A stretch of DNA of 64,000 nt from Modestobacter marinus (lineage in GTDB: Bacteria > Actinomycetota > Actinomycetes > Mycobacteriales > Geodermatophilaceae), in NCBI RefSeq assembly GCF_019799945.1, contig NZ_JABGCH010000001.1:310001-374000 (forward strand), written 5' to 3'. This document shows, piece by piece, positions 45,635 to 54,158 of the stretch. Made by a program: the position numbers and the translations under genes. The notes below the pieces were generated by a model, which saw only the letters and a list, made by a program, of their open reading frames with translations, was not told the origin of the DNA and ran no database searches. How positions within the stretch are numbered: position 1 is the stretch's first letter; each line of letters opens with the position of its first letter.

Positions 45635-45856
45635 GTGGCCAAGAGCAACGAGAAGCACGCCCACCTGGTGGAGCCGACCTGGGGCCGGACGACGGGCGGC
45701 GTGCCGCCGGTCACCGAGTTCGCGACCGACGTCGCCGGCGGGCTCTCGCCGTTCGGTGAGGACCACGACTTCCCGATCCCGCCGCACCGGCTGCGCTACG
45801 CCCACCCGACCGACAAGCCGAACCGCGCCGGCCTGATGGCGGGCGAGGGCCGGTGA
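45635..45856 (+). CDS. 73-aa small soluble protein, unknown
   Basis: GTG 45635 follows GGAGG, and the frame closes at 45856. The product ([20 protein letters not shown] ...) is polar with Pro/His/Gly-rich segments ([19 protein letters not shown]) and no membrane helix or known motif. Good ribosome-binding site and clean placement before the acyl-CoA synthetase gene support a real gene. Function unknown. Confidence 0.6.
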   Translation: MAKSNEKHAHLVEPTWGRTTGGVPPVTEFATDVAGGLSPFGEDHDFPIPPHRLRYAHPTDKPNRAGLMAGEGR

Positions 45857-45932
45857 TCGTGAGGACGACGCCCGAGCGAGGACCGGAGGGAGCGCCGGCG
45901 ACCGAGGAGCGGAACGAGGGCGGAGTCGAGCA

Positions 45933-47591
45933 GTGAGCCCGGTCCCCGCGCTGCCGTCCTACAGCAGCGGCACCTCCACGGTGCCCCTGCTCGGCGACAC
46001 GATCGGGGCGGACCTCGACCGGACGGCAGCGCGGGTCGGCGACCACGAGGCGCTCGTCGAGTGCGCCACGGGCCGCCGCTGGACCTATCCGCAGCTCGTC
46101 GCCGACGTCGACGCCTGCGCGCTCGGCCTCGACGCGCTCGGCGTGGAGAAGGGCGACCGGGTCGGTATCTGGGCGCCGAACTGCGCCGAGTGGGTCCTCG
46201 TGCAGTACGGGACGGCGAAGCTCGGCGCCGTCCTGGTGAACATCAATCCCGCCTACCGCACGCACGAGCTGTCCTACGTGCTGCGCCAGGCGGGCATCTC
46301 CCTGCTGGTCGCCGCGCCGGAGTTCCGGACCAGCGACTACCGCGCGATGGTCGAGGAGGTGCGGCCGGAGGCCCCGGCGCTGCGCGAGGTGGTCTTCCTC
46401 GGCGACCCGGAGTGGGAGCAGCTGATGGCCGCCGGCCGCGCCGCGGACCGGGGGCGGCTGGCCGAGCGGGCGGCCCTGCTCTCGCCGGACGACCCGATCA
46501 ACATCCAGTACACCTCGGGGACGACGGGCTTCCCGAAGGGCGCCACCCTCACCCACCACAACCTGCTCAACAACGGGTTCTTCGTCGGGGAGGGCTGCGG
46601 CTACACCGAGGCCGACCGGGTGTGCATCCCGGTGCCGTGCTACCACTGCTTCGGCATGGGGATGGGCAACCTCGGCTGCACCTCGCACGGGGCGACCATG
46701 GTCATCCCGGCCCCGGCGTTCGACCCGGCGGCGACCCTGCGCGCGGTGCAGGAGGAGCGGTGCACGTCGCTCTACGGCGTCCCCACGATGTTCATCGCCG
46801 AGCTGGCGCTCCCGGACTTCGCCGACTACGACCTCTCCAGCCTGCGCACCGGGATCATGGCCGGCTCGCCGTGCCCGGTCGAGGTGATGAAGCGGGTGGT
46901 CGGCGAGATGGGCATGACCGAGGTGACCATCTGCTACGGCATGACCGAGACCTCCCCGGTCTCCACCCAGACCGGCGCGGACGACGACCTCGACCGGCGC
47001 ACCGCGACCGTCGGCCGGGTGCACCCGCACCTCGAGGTCAAGGTGGTCGACCCGAACACCGGGCTGACCGTGCCGCGGGGCACACCGGGGGAGTTCTGCA
47101 CCCGGGGCTACTCGGTGATGCTGGGCTACTGGGACGAGCCGGAGAAGACCGCCGAGGTGCTCGACGCCGCCCGCTGGATGCACACCGGCGACCTCGCGGT
47201 GATGGACGACGAGGGCTACGTGAACATCGTCGGCCGGATCAAGGACATGGTGATCCGCGGCGGGGAGAACGTGTACCCGCGGGAGGTCGAGGAGTTCCTC
47301 TTCACCCACCCGGACGTCGTCGAGGCGCAGGTGATCGGCGTGCCCGACGAGCGCTTCGGTGAGGAGCTGATGGCCTGGGTGCGGCTGCGGGAGGGCGCCG
47401 AGCCGTTGACCGCCGAGGCGATGCGGGCCTTCTGCGCGGGCAAGCTCGCCCATTTCAAGATCCCGCGGTATGTGAAGATCGTCGACTCCTTCCCGATGAC
47501 GGTGACCGGCAAGGTGCGCAAGGTGGAGATGCGCGAGGTGTCGATCGACGAGCTGGGCCTGCAGGCGGCCGCCGCGGTGCGCAACGCCTGA
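45933..47591 (+). CDS. Acyl-CoA synthetase (AMP-binding, FadD type)
   Basis: Predicted 552-aa enzyme that activates a carboxylic acid to acyl-AMP then acyl-CoA. P-loop [18 protein letters not shown] near residue 190, [12 protein letters not shown] near 340, [21 protein letters not shown] hinge near 410, and the C-terminal [13 protein letters not shown] with the catalytic Lys. The [17 protein letters not shown] block is complete. The acyl chain is not determined; the FadD35-like medium/long-chain group is likely. GTG 45933 is the start. Confidence 0.95.
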   Translation: MSPVPALPSYSSGTSTVPLLGDTIGADLDRTAARVGDHEALVECATGRRWTYPQLVADVDACALGLDALGVEKGDRVGIWAPNCAEWVLVQYGTAKLGAVLVNINPAYRTHELSYVLRQAGISLLVAAPEFRTSDYRAMVEEVRPEAPALREVVFLGDPEWEQLMAAGRAADRGRLAERAALLSPDDPINIQYTSGTTGFPKGATLTHHNLLNNGFFVGEGCGYTEADRVCIPVPCYHCFGMGMGNLGCTSHGATMVIPAPAFDPAATLRAVQEERCTSLYGVPTMFIAELALPDFADYDLSSLRTGIMAGSPCPVEVMKRVVGEMGMTEVTICYGMTETSPVSTQTGADDDLDRRTATVGRVHPHLEVKVVDPNTGLTVPRGTPGEFCTRGYSVMLGYWDEPEKTAEVLDAARWMHTGDLAVMDDEGYVNIVGRIKDMVIRGGENVYPREVEEFLFTHPDVVEAQVIGVPDERFGEELMAWVRLREGAEPLTAEAMRAFCAGKLAHFKIPRYVKIVDSFPMTVTGKVRKVEMREVSIDELGLQAAAAVRNA

Positions 47592-47593
47592 CC

Positions 47594-47920
47594 TCAGCCC
47601 AGCCGGGCCAGCAGGTCGACGGCCAGCCCGCATCCCGCGGTGAGCACGACGAGCGCGGTGACCAGCGCGGCCGAGCGGTGGGCGCGGGCGTCGCCGGCGG
47701 CCGCCGCCGCGGCCTGGCCGGCCCGGTGACGGCGGGGCACCAGCACCCCCAGGACGACGAGCCCGGCGAGCGCGACCACCGCGGTGGGGACGACCAGCAG
47801 CAGGTCCTCCGCGAGCACGGTGCTGCGCGCCAGCAGCCCGGCGACCAGGAGCATGCCCAGTCCGGTCCGCTGCCAGGCCAACGCCGTGCGGGCCGGCTGG
47901 GTCTCGATCGGCGGCGTCAC
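47594..47920 (-). CDS. DUF202 membrane protein (second of pair)
   Basis: Predicted 108-aa protein with three membrane helices and the DUF202 start QPARTALAWQRTGLGMLLVA. GTG 47920 overlaps the stop of the upstream DUF202 gene by 4 nt (GTGA), so the pair is translationally coupled and probably makes a hetero-complex. Function is unknown; similar YidH-type pairs occur widely in bacteria. Confidence 0.9.
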   Translation of the reverse strand: MTPPIETQPARTALAWQRTGLGMLLVAGLLARSTVLAEDLLLVVPTAVVALAGLVVLGVLVPRRHRAGQAAAAAAGDARAHRSAALVTALVVLTAGCGLAVDLLARLG

Positions 47921-48276
47921 CTCCGGACGACCTCGGCGACCACCAGCACCAGCAGCGCCACGACCAGGACGGCGACCAGGCCGGTCACCCACCGCGCGGC
48001 CACGCTGGGCTGCAGCGGCTGGTCCGCGGCGATCGCCCGCTCGTTGCGGACGTAGCGGCGGTACCCGGCCAGCGCCGTCCACAGGCCGGCCAGCAGGAGG
48101 CCGACCGACACCGCGGGCCCGCCGGCGGGGAAGCCGAGCTCCGGCACGAACTGCGTCATCGCCACCCCGCCGGCGACGAGCGCCAGCCCGGTGCGCAGCC
48201 AGGCGAGCAGGGTGCGCTCGTTGGCCAGGCTGAAGCGGTAGTCCGGGTGCGGCGGGGGGCCCGCGGGGGACGGCAC
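47917..48276 (-). CDS. DUF202 membrane protein (first of pair)
   Basis: Predicted 119-aa YidH-like protein: RFSLANERTLLAWLRTGLAL near residue 14 (DUF202 hallmark), two further helices at ~50-70 and 95-115, and basic RRYVRNERA between. It is followed with a 4-nt overlap by the second DUF202 gene. Function unknown; membrane located. Confidence 0.92.
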   Translation of the reverse strand: MPSPAGPPPHPDYRFSLANERTLLAWLRTGLALVAGGVAMTQFVPELGFPAGGPAVSVGLLLAGLWTALAGYRRYVRNERAIAADQPLQPSVAARWVTGLVAVLVVALLVLVVAEVVRR

Positions 48277-48398
48277 GGCGGTCAGCGTAGGGCGAAGATC
48301 AAATGGGGCGGCGGACGGGCACGGATGGCTACTAACCTGGAGGTGGGACGGCCGGTGACCGGCCGCCGGAACCGGTGACGAGTGACTGAGGGATCGAC

Positions 48399-48782
48399 GT
48401 GCCCAGCGGCAAGGTGAAGTGGTTCAACGCGGAGAAGGGCTTCGGCTTCCTGGCCCGCGAGGGCGGCCCGGACGTGTTCGTGCACAAGGAGGCGCTGCCG
48501 GCCGGCACCACCGAGCTCAAGCCCGGTCAGCGCGTCGAGTTCGGCATCGTCCAGGGCCGCCGCGGTGACCAGGCGCTGCAGGTGCAGGTGCTCGACCCGC
48601 TGCCCTCCGCCGTCGCCGCCAGCCGTAAGGAGCCGGACGTGATGGTCCCGATCATCGAGGACCTGATCAAGCTGCTCGACTCCACCTCGGCGAGCCTGCG
48701 ACGGGGCAGGTACCCGGACCGGCAGGTGGCGGGCAAGGTCGCCGCGGTGCTCCGCGCGGTCGCCGACGACCTCGACGCCTGA
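48399..48782 (+). CDS. Cold-shock-domain protein with C-terminal extension
   Basis: Predicted 127-aa protein. Residues 1-66 are a cold-shock domain ([20 protein letters not shown] ... [10 protein letters not shown]), then a ~60-residue helical tail ([20 protein letters not shown]) unlike the 66-aa csp at 16931. The gene corresponds in type and place to the M. tuberculosis cspB neighbourhood. GTG 48399 opens the domain directly. Confidence 0.93.
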   Translation: MPSGKVKWFNAEKGFGFLAREGGPDVFVHKEALPAGTTELKPGQRVEFGIVQGRRGDQALQVQVLDPLPSAVAASRKEPDVMVPIIEDLIKLLDSTSASLRRGRYPDRQVAGKVAAVLRAVADDLDA

Positions 48783-48786
48783 CGAA

Positions 48787-48841
48787 GGCCCCCTTGCCCC
48801 CCGCCACTCGCCCGCTCGCGGCGTGGCCCTGCAAGGGGGCC
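48787..48841. terminator. Stem-loop between cold-shock and DUF2771 genes
   Basis: GGCCCCCTTGC (48787-48797) pairs perfectly with GCAAGGGGGCC (48831-48841) across a 33-nt loop that can itself fold. It sits in the convergent gap and extends close to both stop codons. Confidence 0.5.
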
Positions 48842-48846
48842 GCACG

Positions 48847-49332
48847 TCACGGTGCCGGCGCGGTCGTCGGCGTGCCGGTGGCAGCCCGGATGAAGCCGAC
48901 CGGCCAGGCGCCGGACAGGCCGCTGCACTCGTCGGTGTCGGCGTCCTCGACCACCACCAGGTAGAAGGTCGGGGGGACGACGTCGGAGCTGGTGATCCCG
49001 TCGAACTCCGCCGCGCCCCGGGCGACGTCGACGTCGCCGATCTTCTCCTGCAACTGCTCGTCGAACACCTGCACGCCCCAGCCGGCCTCGGCGACCGACT
49101 CCGGCACCCGCAGCTCGATCCGGGTGTCCGGGGCGACCTCGATGATCGGGGGCGTCACCTGGTAGCGCTGCCCCTCCCCGGACAGGCAGTACTGGGTCGG
49201 GTCGACCTCGATCTCGTCGCCGCCGGCGCGCACGGTGACCGGCGGCGCCGTCGACTCCGCCGACCCGGCGCCCCCGCACCCGGTGAGCACCGCCAGCCCG
49301 CCGAGCAGCGCCAACGCCGTCGCCGTCCTCAC
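48847..49332 (-). CDS. DUF2771 family lipoprotein
   Basis: Predicted 161-aa exported lipoprotein: signal with lipobox LAVLTGC near residue 20, then the DUF2771 mark DPTQYCLSGEGQRYQVTPPI and RIELRVPESVAEAGWGVQVF. GTG 49332 overlaps the stop of the upstream MFS gene by 4 nt and has GGGAGG upstream. The MFS-DUF2771 pair also exists in M. tuberculosis (Rv0876c-Rv0875c), which suggests a joint envelope function of unknown kind. Confidence 0.88.
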   Translation of the reverse strand: MRTATALALLGGLAVLTGCGGAGSAESTAPPVTVRAGGDEIEVDPTQYCLSGEGQRYQVTPPIIEVAPDTRIELRVPESVAEAGWGVQVFDEQLQEKIGDVDVARGAAEFDGITSSDVVPPTFYLVVVEDADTDECSGLSGAWPVGFIRAATGTPTTAPAP

Positions 49333-50747
49333 GTCCGGTCCTCCCTGTCGTTCGTGGTCCGCGACCGGCGGCTGCGCAGGCTCACCAGGACCAGGCCGAC
49401 GACGAGCGCGAGCAGCGCCGCGGCCACGGTGAAGCCGAGCCAGCCGGTGGCGGGCAGGGCGACCCCGAGCGCTCCGCCGGCGACCCAGGCCAGCTGCAGC
49501 CAGGTCTCGGAGCGGGCGAAGGCCGACGCGCGCTGGGCGTCGGGCACCTCTCGCTGGACGATCGCGTCCAGACCCGCCTTGCCCAGTGCGTTGGCGACCG
49601 CCGCCACCCCGGCCACGAGCGCAGCCATCGGCAGGCTGAAGAAGAAGGCCGCGACGACGGTGACCACCGCGGCGGCGCCGGCCGCGATGAGGACCACGGC
49701 GTCGGGGCTCGCGGTGTGCAGCCGCGAGCCGATCGCGGTGCCGAGGAGGCTCCCGGCGCCCGCGGCCGCGGCGATCGAGCCGAGCGCGAGCGTCGCCGGC
49801 CAGCCGCCGGACACCGTCGCCTGGACCAGGAACGCCGAGAAGATGGTCAGGAACCCGCCGAGACCGCGCAGCGCCGCGGTGGCCCGCAGCGCCGTGACGA
49901 CGTGCCGCGTCGTGGAGCGGCGCCGCCCGGGGGCGCCGATCGGTGCCGTGCGCAGCACGTCGACCGGCTCCTCGCCGACGGCGACGTCCACGTGCGCGGG
50001 CAGCCGGACGGCGAGGACGGCGGCCGCGGTGAACAGCGCTGCGGTCGCCCCCAGCTCCCAGCCGAAGCCGAGCAGCGCGGCGACCCCGGCCGCGAGCCCG
50101 CCGCACACCCCGCCCACGGCCAGGCCGAACACCGACAGCCGGGCGTTGGCGGAGGTCAGCGACATGGCGGAGGGCAGCACGCGCGGGACCACCGAGCCCC
50201 GCAGCACGTTGAACCCCTTGCTGAGCACCAGCACGCCGAGCGCGGCCGCGTAGAGCCCCAGGCCGTCGTGGTGGACCGCCATCACCACCGCCAGCACCGC
50301 ACGGCCGGCGAGGCTCCCGGCCAGCGCCCAGCGCCGGCCGCGCTGCAGCCGGTCCAGCGCCGGGCCGATCACCGGGGCCACCACGGCGAACGGGGCCATC
50401 GTCACCAGCAGGTAGAGGCTGACGTTCCACCGCTGGGCGTCCGCGGCCGCGGCGAAGAACAGGGTGCCGGCCAGGGACACGGCGATCATCGCGTCGCCGG
50501 CCATGTGCAGCGCGTTGACCCACAGCAGCCCGGACAGGCCGCTGTCCCCGGCACCGTCGGCCCGGCTCGCCGCGCGGACCCGGCGCACCGCGGCCCCGGT
50601 GAGCTCGCGGCTGCGCGCGGCGGCGACCCGGGTGACGGTCACCTTCGGCGGGCGGGCACCCAGCCCGGGGGTTCCCTCGTCAACAGGCCCGGCAGCGGTG
50701 GTCCCGGGCACGGGCAGCGGGCGGGTCTGCGTGCGGCGGATGCCCAT
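49329..50747 (-). CDS. MFS-type membrane protein (Rv0876c-like)
   Basis: Predicted 472-aa protein with about 12 hydrophobic helices beginning near residue 70 (LLWVNALHMAGDAMIAVSLA). Its N-terminal ~60 residues are cytoplasmic and basic. ATG 50747 is preferred because GGAGA lies 6 nt upstream; ATG 50840 and the earliest frame to 50912 are alternatives. The sequence QREVPDAQRASAFARSETW near residue 380 is typical of the family. Substrate unknown. It is divergent from the DUF3027 gene and coupled to the DUF2771 lipoprotein. Confidence 0.85.
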   Translation of the reverse strand: MGIRRTQTRPLPVPGTTAAGPVDEGTPGLGARPPKVTVTRVAAARSRELTGAAVRRVRAASRADGAGDSGLSGLLWVNALHMAGDAMIAVSLAGTLFFAAAADAQRWNVSLYLLVTMAPFAVVAPVIGPALDRLQRGRRWALAGSLAGRAVLAVVMAVHHDGLGLYAAALGVLVLSKGFNVLRGSVVPRVLPSAMSLTSANARLSVFGLAVGGVCGGLAAGVAALLGFGWELGATAALFTAAAVLAVRLPAHVDVAVGEEPVDVLRTAPIGAPGRRRSTTRHVVTALRATAALRGLGGFLTIFSAFLVQATVSGGWPATLALGSIAAAAGAGSLLGTAIGSRLHTASPDAVVLIAAGAAAVVTVVAAFFFSLPMAALVAGVAAVANALGKAGLDAIVQREVPDAQRASAFARSETWLQLAWVAGGALGVALPATGWLGFTVAAALLALVVGLVLVSLRSRRSRTTNDREDRT

Positions 50748-50917
50748 CGGGGAGGTCTCCACCCCGGGGTCGGCCACGCCCCGCGGGGACCGCCGGCGCA
50801 GGAACACGCGGGGACCGGGGGAGGCGGGCACGGCGACCATGGTGCCGCAGCCAGCTGTGCGGCTGGGCCGGTGCGGTCTCCCGGACGGTCGCCGGTCCGC
50901 CGGCGAGGGCATCGAGG

Positions 50918-51745
50918 ATGATGGGCCCCGTGCCCGACTCCGCCTTCGCCGCTGCCCCTGGCTCCACCCCGGACGACGTGCTGGCCGCCGCGGTCGAGCA
51001 GGCCCGGGCCGCCGCCGTGGACGTGGCCGCGGACCCCGCTGCCGTCGGCCCCCACCTCGGGGTGACCGCGGAGCCGCTCACCGACGAGGGCCCGGCCGGC
51101 CCCGAGCTCGGCCTCGTCGCCACCCACTCCTTCGCCGCCGCGCTGCCCGGCTACGACGGCTGGCACTGGGCGGTCACGCTGGCCCGCGCGCCGGACGCCG
51201 ACGAGGTCACCGTCGACGAGGTCGTGCTGCTGCCCGGCGACTCGGCGCTGCTGGCGCCGGCCTGGGTGCCGTGGCACGAGCGGCTGCGCCCGGGGGACCT
51301 GTCGGTCGGCGACGTGCTGCCCTCCACCGAGGACGACCCCCGCCTGGTGCCCGCCTACCTGGCTGACGACGACTCCGCCGACGACCCGGCCGGCCGGGTC
51401 GTCGCCGAGGAGCTCGGTGTCGGGCGCGAGCGGGTGCTCTCGCCGGAGGGCCGGGCCGAGGCGAGCGAGCGCTGGCGGGAGGGCGACTTCGGTGCGCGCT
51501 CGGCGATGGCGCGGCACGCCCCCGGCCCGTGCGCCAGCTGCGGTTTCTGGATCCCGCTCACCGGGTCGCTGCGGCTGTCGTTCGGCGTCTGCAGCAACGC
51601 CTACACCCCGGCGGACGGGCACGTCGTCACCGCGGACTTCGGCTGCGGTGCCCACAGCGAGGCGACGCTGGAGCGCAGCCTCGGCGGGCCCGCCGAGGTC
51701 GTCACATCCGCCCGCTACGACACCGCCGACTTCGACGTGCTGTGA
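50918..51745 (+). CDS. DUF3027 family protein
   Basis: Predicted 275-aa soluble protein. The conserved block LGLVATHSFAAALPGYDGWHW is near residue 65, PGPCASCGFWIPLTGSLRL near 200 and the zinc-like CSNAYTPADGHVVTADFGCG near 225; four Cys could bind a metal. ATG 50918 is taken; ATG 50921 and GTG 50930 are close alternatives. Divergent from the MFS gene, as in M. tuberculosis (Rv0876c/Rv0877). Confidence 0.85.
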   Translation: MMGPVPDSAFAAAPGSTPDDVLAAAVEQARAAAVDVAADPAAVGPHLGVTAEPLTDEGPAGPELGLVATHSFAAALPGYDGWHWAVTLARAPDADEVTVDEVVLLPGDSALLAPAWVPWHERLRPGDLSVGDVLPSTEDDPRLVPAYLADDDSADDPAGRVVAEELGVGRERVLSPEGRAEASERWREGDFGARSAMARHAPGPCASCGFWIPLTGSLRLSFGVCSNAYTPADGHVVTADFGCGAHSEATLERSLGGPAEVVTSARYDTADFDVL

Positions 51746-51748
51746 CGA

Positions 51749-51958
51749 TCAGCGCTGGCCCTGCCAGCGCATGAGCCCCAGCCCCAGCCCGGCCAGCACG
51801 ATGGCGCAGACGCAGGTCCACGTCCACACCCGGTCCACCCGGTCGCCGAGCACGAGCAGCACCACCAGGGCCACCGCCCACAGCGCGGCGCCGAGCTGCA
51901 CGACCCGGGCGGTGTCGACCTTCAGCGGCGGCGGGGAGGGGCGGGACGGCACGGGCAC
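51749..51958 (-). CDS. DUF2530 small membrane protein
   Basis: Predicted 69-aa protein with two membrane helices (~20-39 and 45-62), ending in MRWQGQR. The layout agrees with the DUF2530 family, and in M. tuberculosis Rv0879c lies at a corresponding place. GTG 51958 or the next GTG two codons on could be the start. Function unknown. Convergent with the DUF3027 gene. Confidence 0.82.
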   Translation of the reverse strand: MPVPSRPSPPPLKVDTARVVQLGAALWAVALVVLLVLGDRVDRVWTWTCVCAIVLAGLGLGLMRWQGQR

Positions 51959-52119
51959 GACCCGACCCTAGGCCCTGCGGCCCAGGTCACGGCGCTGCGG
52001 AAGCTGATCTTCCTCCTGCTGTGTGGCACGCTGTCGCCGCTCGCAGCCACCCACGCCGGGCGGTCGGCCGGTGCCCGAGGCTCCGCGTCCCACCCCGGCC
52101 GCGTCCCGAGGGGTCACCC

Positions 52120-53652
52120 ATGCCCGACAGGTCCCGTCCTCACCGACCGTCCGCGTCGGGTACGCAATCGGCCGGCGACACCAGCGACGAGGCGGTGCTC
52201 GGCTCCTCGGCCCCCCGGCGCAGCCCCGGCCCCACGATCCGGCCGAAGAACGGCCTCGACCGCTACTTCGAGATCAGTGCGCGGCGGTCGACGGTCACCC
52301 GCGAGGTCCGCGGTGGGCTGACCACGTTCTTCACGATGGCCTACATCGTGGTGCTGAACCCGATCATCCTGTCCGGCGCGGACATCGACGGGACGGCGCT
52401 GTCCTTCGCCTCCGTCGCCGCGGTGACCGCCGTCGTCGCCGGTGTGCTGACCGTGGCGATGGGCGTGATCGGCCGCTACCCGCTCGCCCTGGCCACCGGG
52501 CTGGGCATCAACGCGGTCGTCGCCGTCTACGCGGCGACCCAGCTGTCCTGGCCGGAGATCATGGGACTGGTCGTCCTCGAGGGCCTGCTGATCATGCTCC
52601 TGGTGCTCACCGGCTTCCGGCGGGCCGTCTTCGAGGCCATCCCGCCCCAGTTGAAGACCTCCATCGCAGTGGGCATCGGCTTCTTCCTCACCATCATCGG
52701 CCTGGCCGACGCCGGCATCATCCGCCCCGGCAACCCGCTGATCAGCTTCGGTGACAACGGCGTGCTGGCCGGCTGGCCGATGCTGACCTTCGTCGTCGGC
52801 CTGCTGCTGACCAGCGTGCTCGTGGTGCGCCGGGTCAAGGGCGCCCTGCTCATCGGGATCATCGCCACCACGGTGTTCGCGATCGTCGTCGAGGCGATCG
52901 CCGGTGTCGGCCCGCGCTTCGGCGCCGACGGGGCCACCAACCCGCGGGGCTGGGCGCTGCAGGTGCCGACCTGGCCGGACACCTGGTTCGGCCTGCCGGA
53001 CCTCTCCCTGATCGGGCAGTTCTCGCTGTTCGGCGGCTTCGAGCGGATCGGCGTCATCGCGGCGCTGCTCATCGTCTTCTCGATCATGATCGCCGACTTC
53101 TTCGACACCGTCGGCACCGTCACCGCGGTCGGTGCCGAGGCCGGTCTGCTGGACGAGAAGCGCAACCTGCCCCGCTCCCAGCCGGTGCTGCTGGTCGACT
53201 CCCTGGCCGCAGCGGCCGGTGGTGCCTCGAGCGTCTCGTCGAACACCACGTACATCGAGAGCGCCGCCGGTGTCGGTGACGGTGCGCGCACCGGCCTGGC
53301 CAGCGTGGTGACCGGGATCGTCTTCCTGGTCGCCGCCTTCTTCACCCCGTTGGTGCAGGTCGTGCCCTCCGAGGCGGCGGCACCGGTGCTGGTGATCGTC
53401 GGCGCGATGATGATCAGTCAGGTGCGCGAGCTGGCCTGGGACGACATGTCCCTGGTCATCCCCGCCTTCCTGACGATCGCGCTGATGCCGTTCACCTACT
53501 CCATCACCAACGGCATCGGCGCCGGCGTGGTCAGCTACGTGCTGCTGCGGGTGGCCACCGGCCGCGGCCGGGACGTGCACCCGCTGATGTGGGTGGTGGC
53601 GGCCGTGTTCGTCGTCTACTTCGCGCTCGACCCGATCCAGCAGATGTTCTGA
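52120..53652 (+). CDS. Purine (AzgA-type) NCS2 permease
   Basis: Predicted 510-aa membrane transporter of the AzgA group, importing adenine, guanine or hypoxanthine with protons. Residues 1-45 are a polar cytoplasmic tail; then GLTTFFTMAYIVVLNPIIL near 65, LATGLGINAVVAVYA, ADFFDTVGTVTAVGAEAGLL and SVSSNTTYIESAAGVGDGAR follow, all typical. ATG 52120 has GAGGGG upstream. It interrupts the otherwise mycobacterial-like order between DUF2530 and MarR. A 19-bp terminator follows. Confidence 0.93.
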   Translation: MPDRSRPHRPSASGTQSAGDTSDEAVLGSSAPRRSPGPTIRPKNGLDRYFEISARRSTVTREVRGGLTTFFTMAYIVVLNPIILSGADIDGTALSFASVAAVTAVVAGVLTVAMGVIGRYPLALATGLGINAVVAVYAATQLSWPEIMGLVVLEGLLIMLLVLTGFRRAVFEAIPPQLKTSIAVGIGFFLTIIGLADAGIIRPGNPLISFGDNGVLAGWPMLTFVVGLLLTSVLVVRRVKGALLIGIIATTVFAIVVEAIAGVGPRFGADGATNPRGWALQVPTWPDTWFGLPDLSLIGQFSLFGGFERIGVIAALLIVFSIMIADFFDTVGTVTAVGAEAGLLDEKRNLPRSQPVLLVDSLAAAAGGASSVSSNTTYIESAAGVGDGARTGLASVVTGIVFLVAAFFTPLVQVVPSEAAAPVLVIVGAMMISQVRELAWDDMSLVIPAFLTIALMPFTYSITNGIGAGVVSYVLLRVATGRGRDVHPLMWVVAAVFVVYFALDPIQQMF

Positions 53653-53656
53653 GGGA

Positions 53657-53700
53657 GGCCCCCTGCCTGCCCCGCGCGAGAGCGGGGCGGGCAGGGGGCC
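53657..53700 (+). terminator. Hairpin terminator after the purine permease
   Basis: A 19-bp stem, 53657-53675 with 53682-53700, with one wobble position and a GCGAGA loop, 4 nt after the permease stop. Confidence 0.85.
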
Positions 53701-53710
53701 AGTCGTTAGG

Positions 53711-53716
53711 TAGGCT
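53711..53716 (+). promoter_or_regulatory. Predicted -10 of the leaderless marR transcript
   Basis: TAGGCT lies 7 nt before GTG 53724, so transcription would begin at or next to the start codon. The region before it is the terminator hairpin and offers no clear -35. Confidence 0.5.
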
Positions 53717-53723
53717 ATGGAGC

Positions 53724-54158
53724 GTGGGCAAGACGACGCTGGACACCGCGGCGTTGGCCCATGACCTCCGCCTGGCCGTCATGCGGTTCTCCCGGCGGCT
53801 GCGCAACCAGCGCGTCGACACGTCGGTGACCCTCACCCACCTGGCCGCGCTCTCCACGCTCAAGCGCCACGGGCCGATGAGCCCCGGTGAGCTCGCCGGC
53901 CACGAGCGGGTGCAGCCGCCGTCGATGACCCGCGTGGTGGTCGCGCTGGAGTCCAAGGGCCTGGTCACCAGGACGCCGCACCCGACCGACGGCCGGCAGG
54001 TCGTCATCGACCTCACCCCGGCGGCCGAGCAGCTGCTGGGCGAGGAGGTCCGTGCCCGGGAGGCGTGGCTGACCGGCCAGCTGCAGCAGCTGACCGCCGA
54101 GGAGCGCACCGTCCTGCGCGAGGCCTCGACGATCATGGACAAGCTCGCCAGTGGGTGA
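53724..54158 (+). CDS. MarR family transcriptional regulator
   Basis: Predicted 144-aa winged helix repressor-like protein: dimerisation helix ALAHDLRLAVMRFSRRLRNQ, then SPGELAGHERVQPPSMTRVV recognition region and wing TPHPTDGRQVVIDLT. It resembles Rv0880 by place and kind. GTG 53724 has no ribosome-binding site, agreeing with a leaderless start after TAGGCT. The next gene, an MFS exporter, overlaps it by 4 nt, so MarR probably controls that exporter and itself in response to a toxic small molecule. Confidence 0.92.
   Translation: MGKTTLDTAALAHDLRLAVMRFSRRLRNQRVDTSVTLTHLAALSTLKRHGPMSPGELAGHERVQPPSMTRVVVALESKGLVTRTPHPTDGRQVVIDLTPAAEQLLGEEVRAREAWLTGQLQQLTAEERTVLREASTIMDKLASG

Noticed and set aside
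48355-48375. GGCCGGTGACCGGCC as a ribosome-binding-site-masking stem for the second cold-shock gene
   Set aside because: It is self-contained and ends about 25 nt before the start codon, not reaching the ribosome-binding region.
52000-52119. A purine riboswitch before the purine permease
   Set aside because: The leader has none of the conserved purine-aptamer loop sequences.
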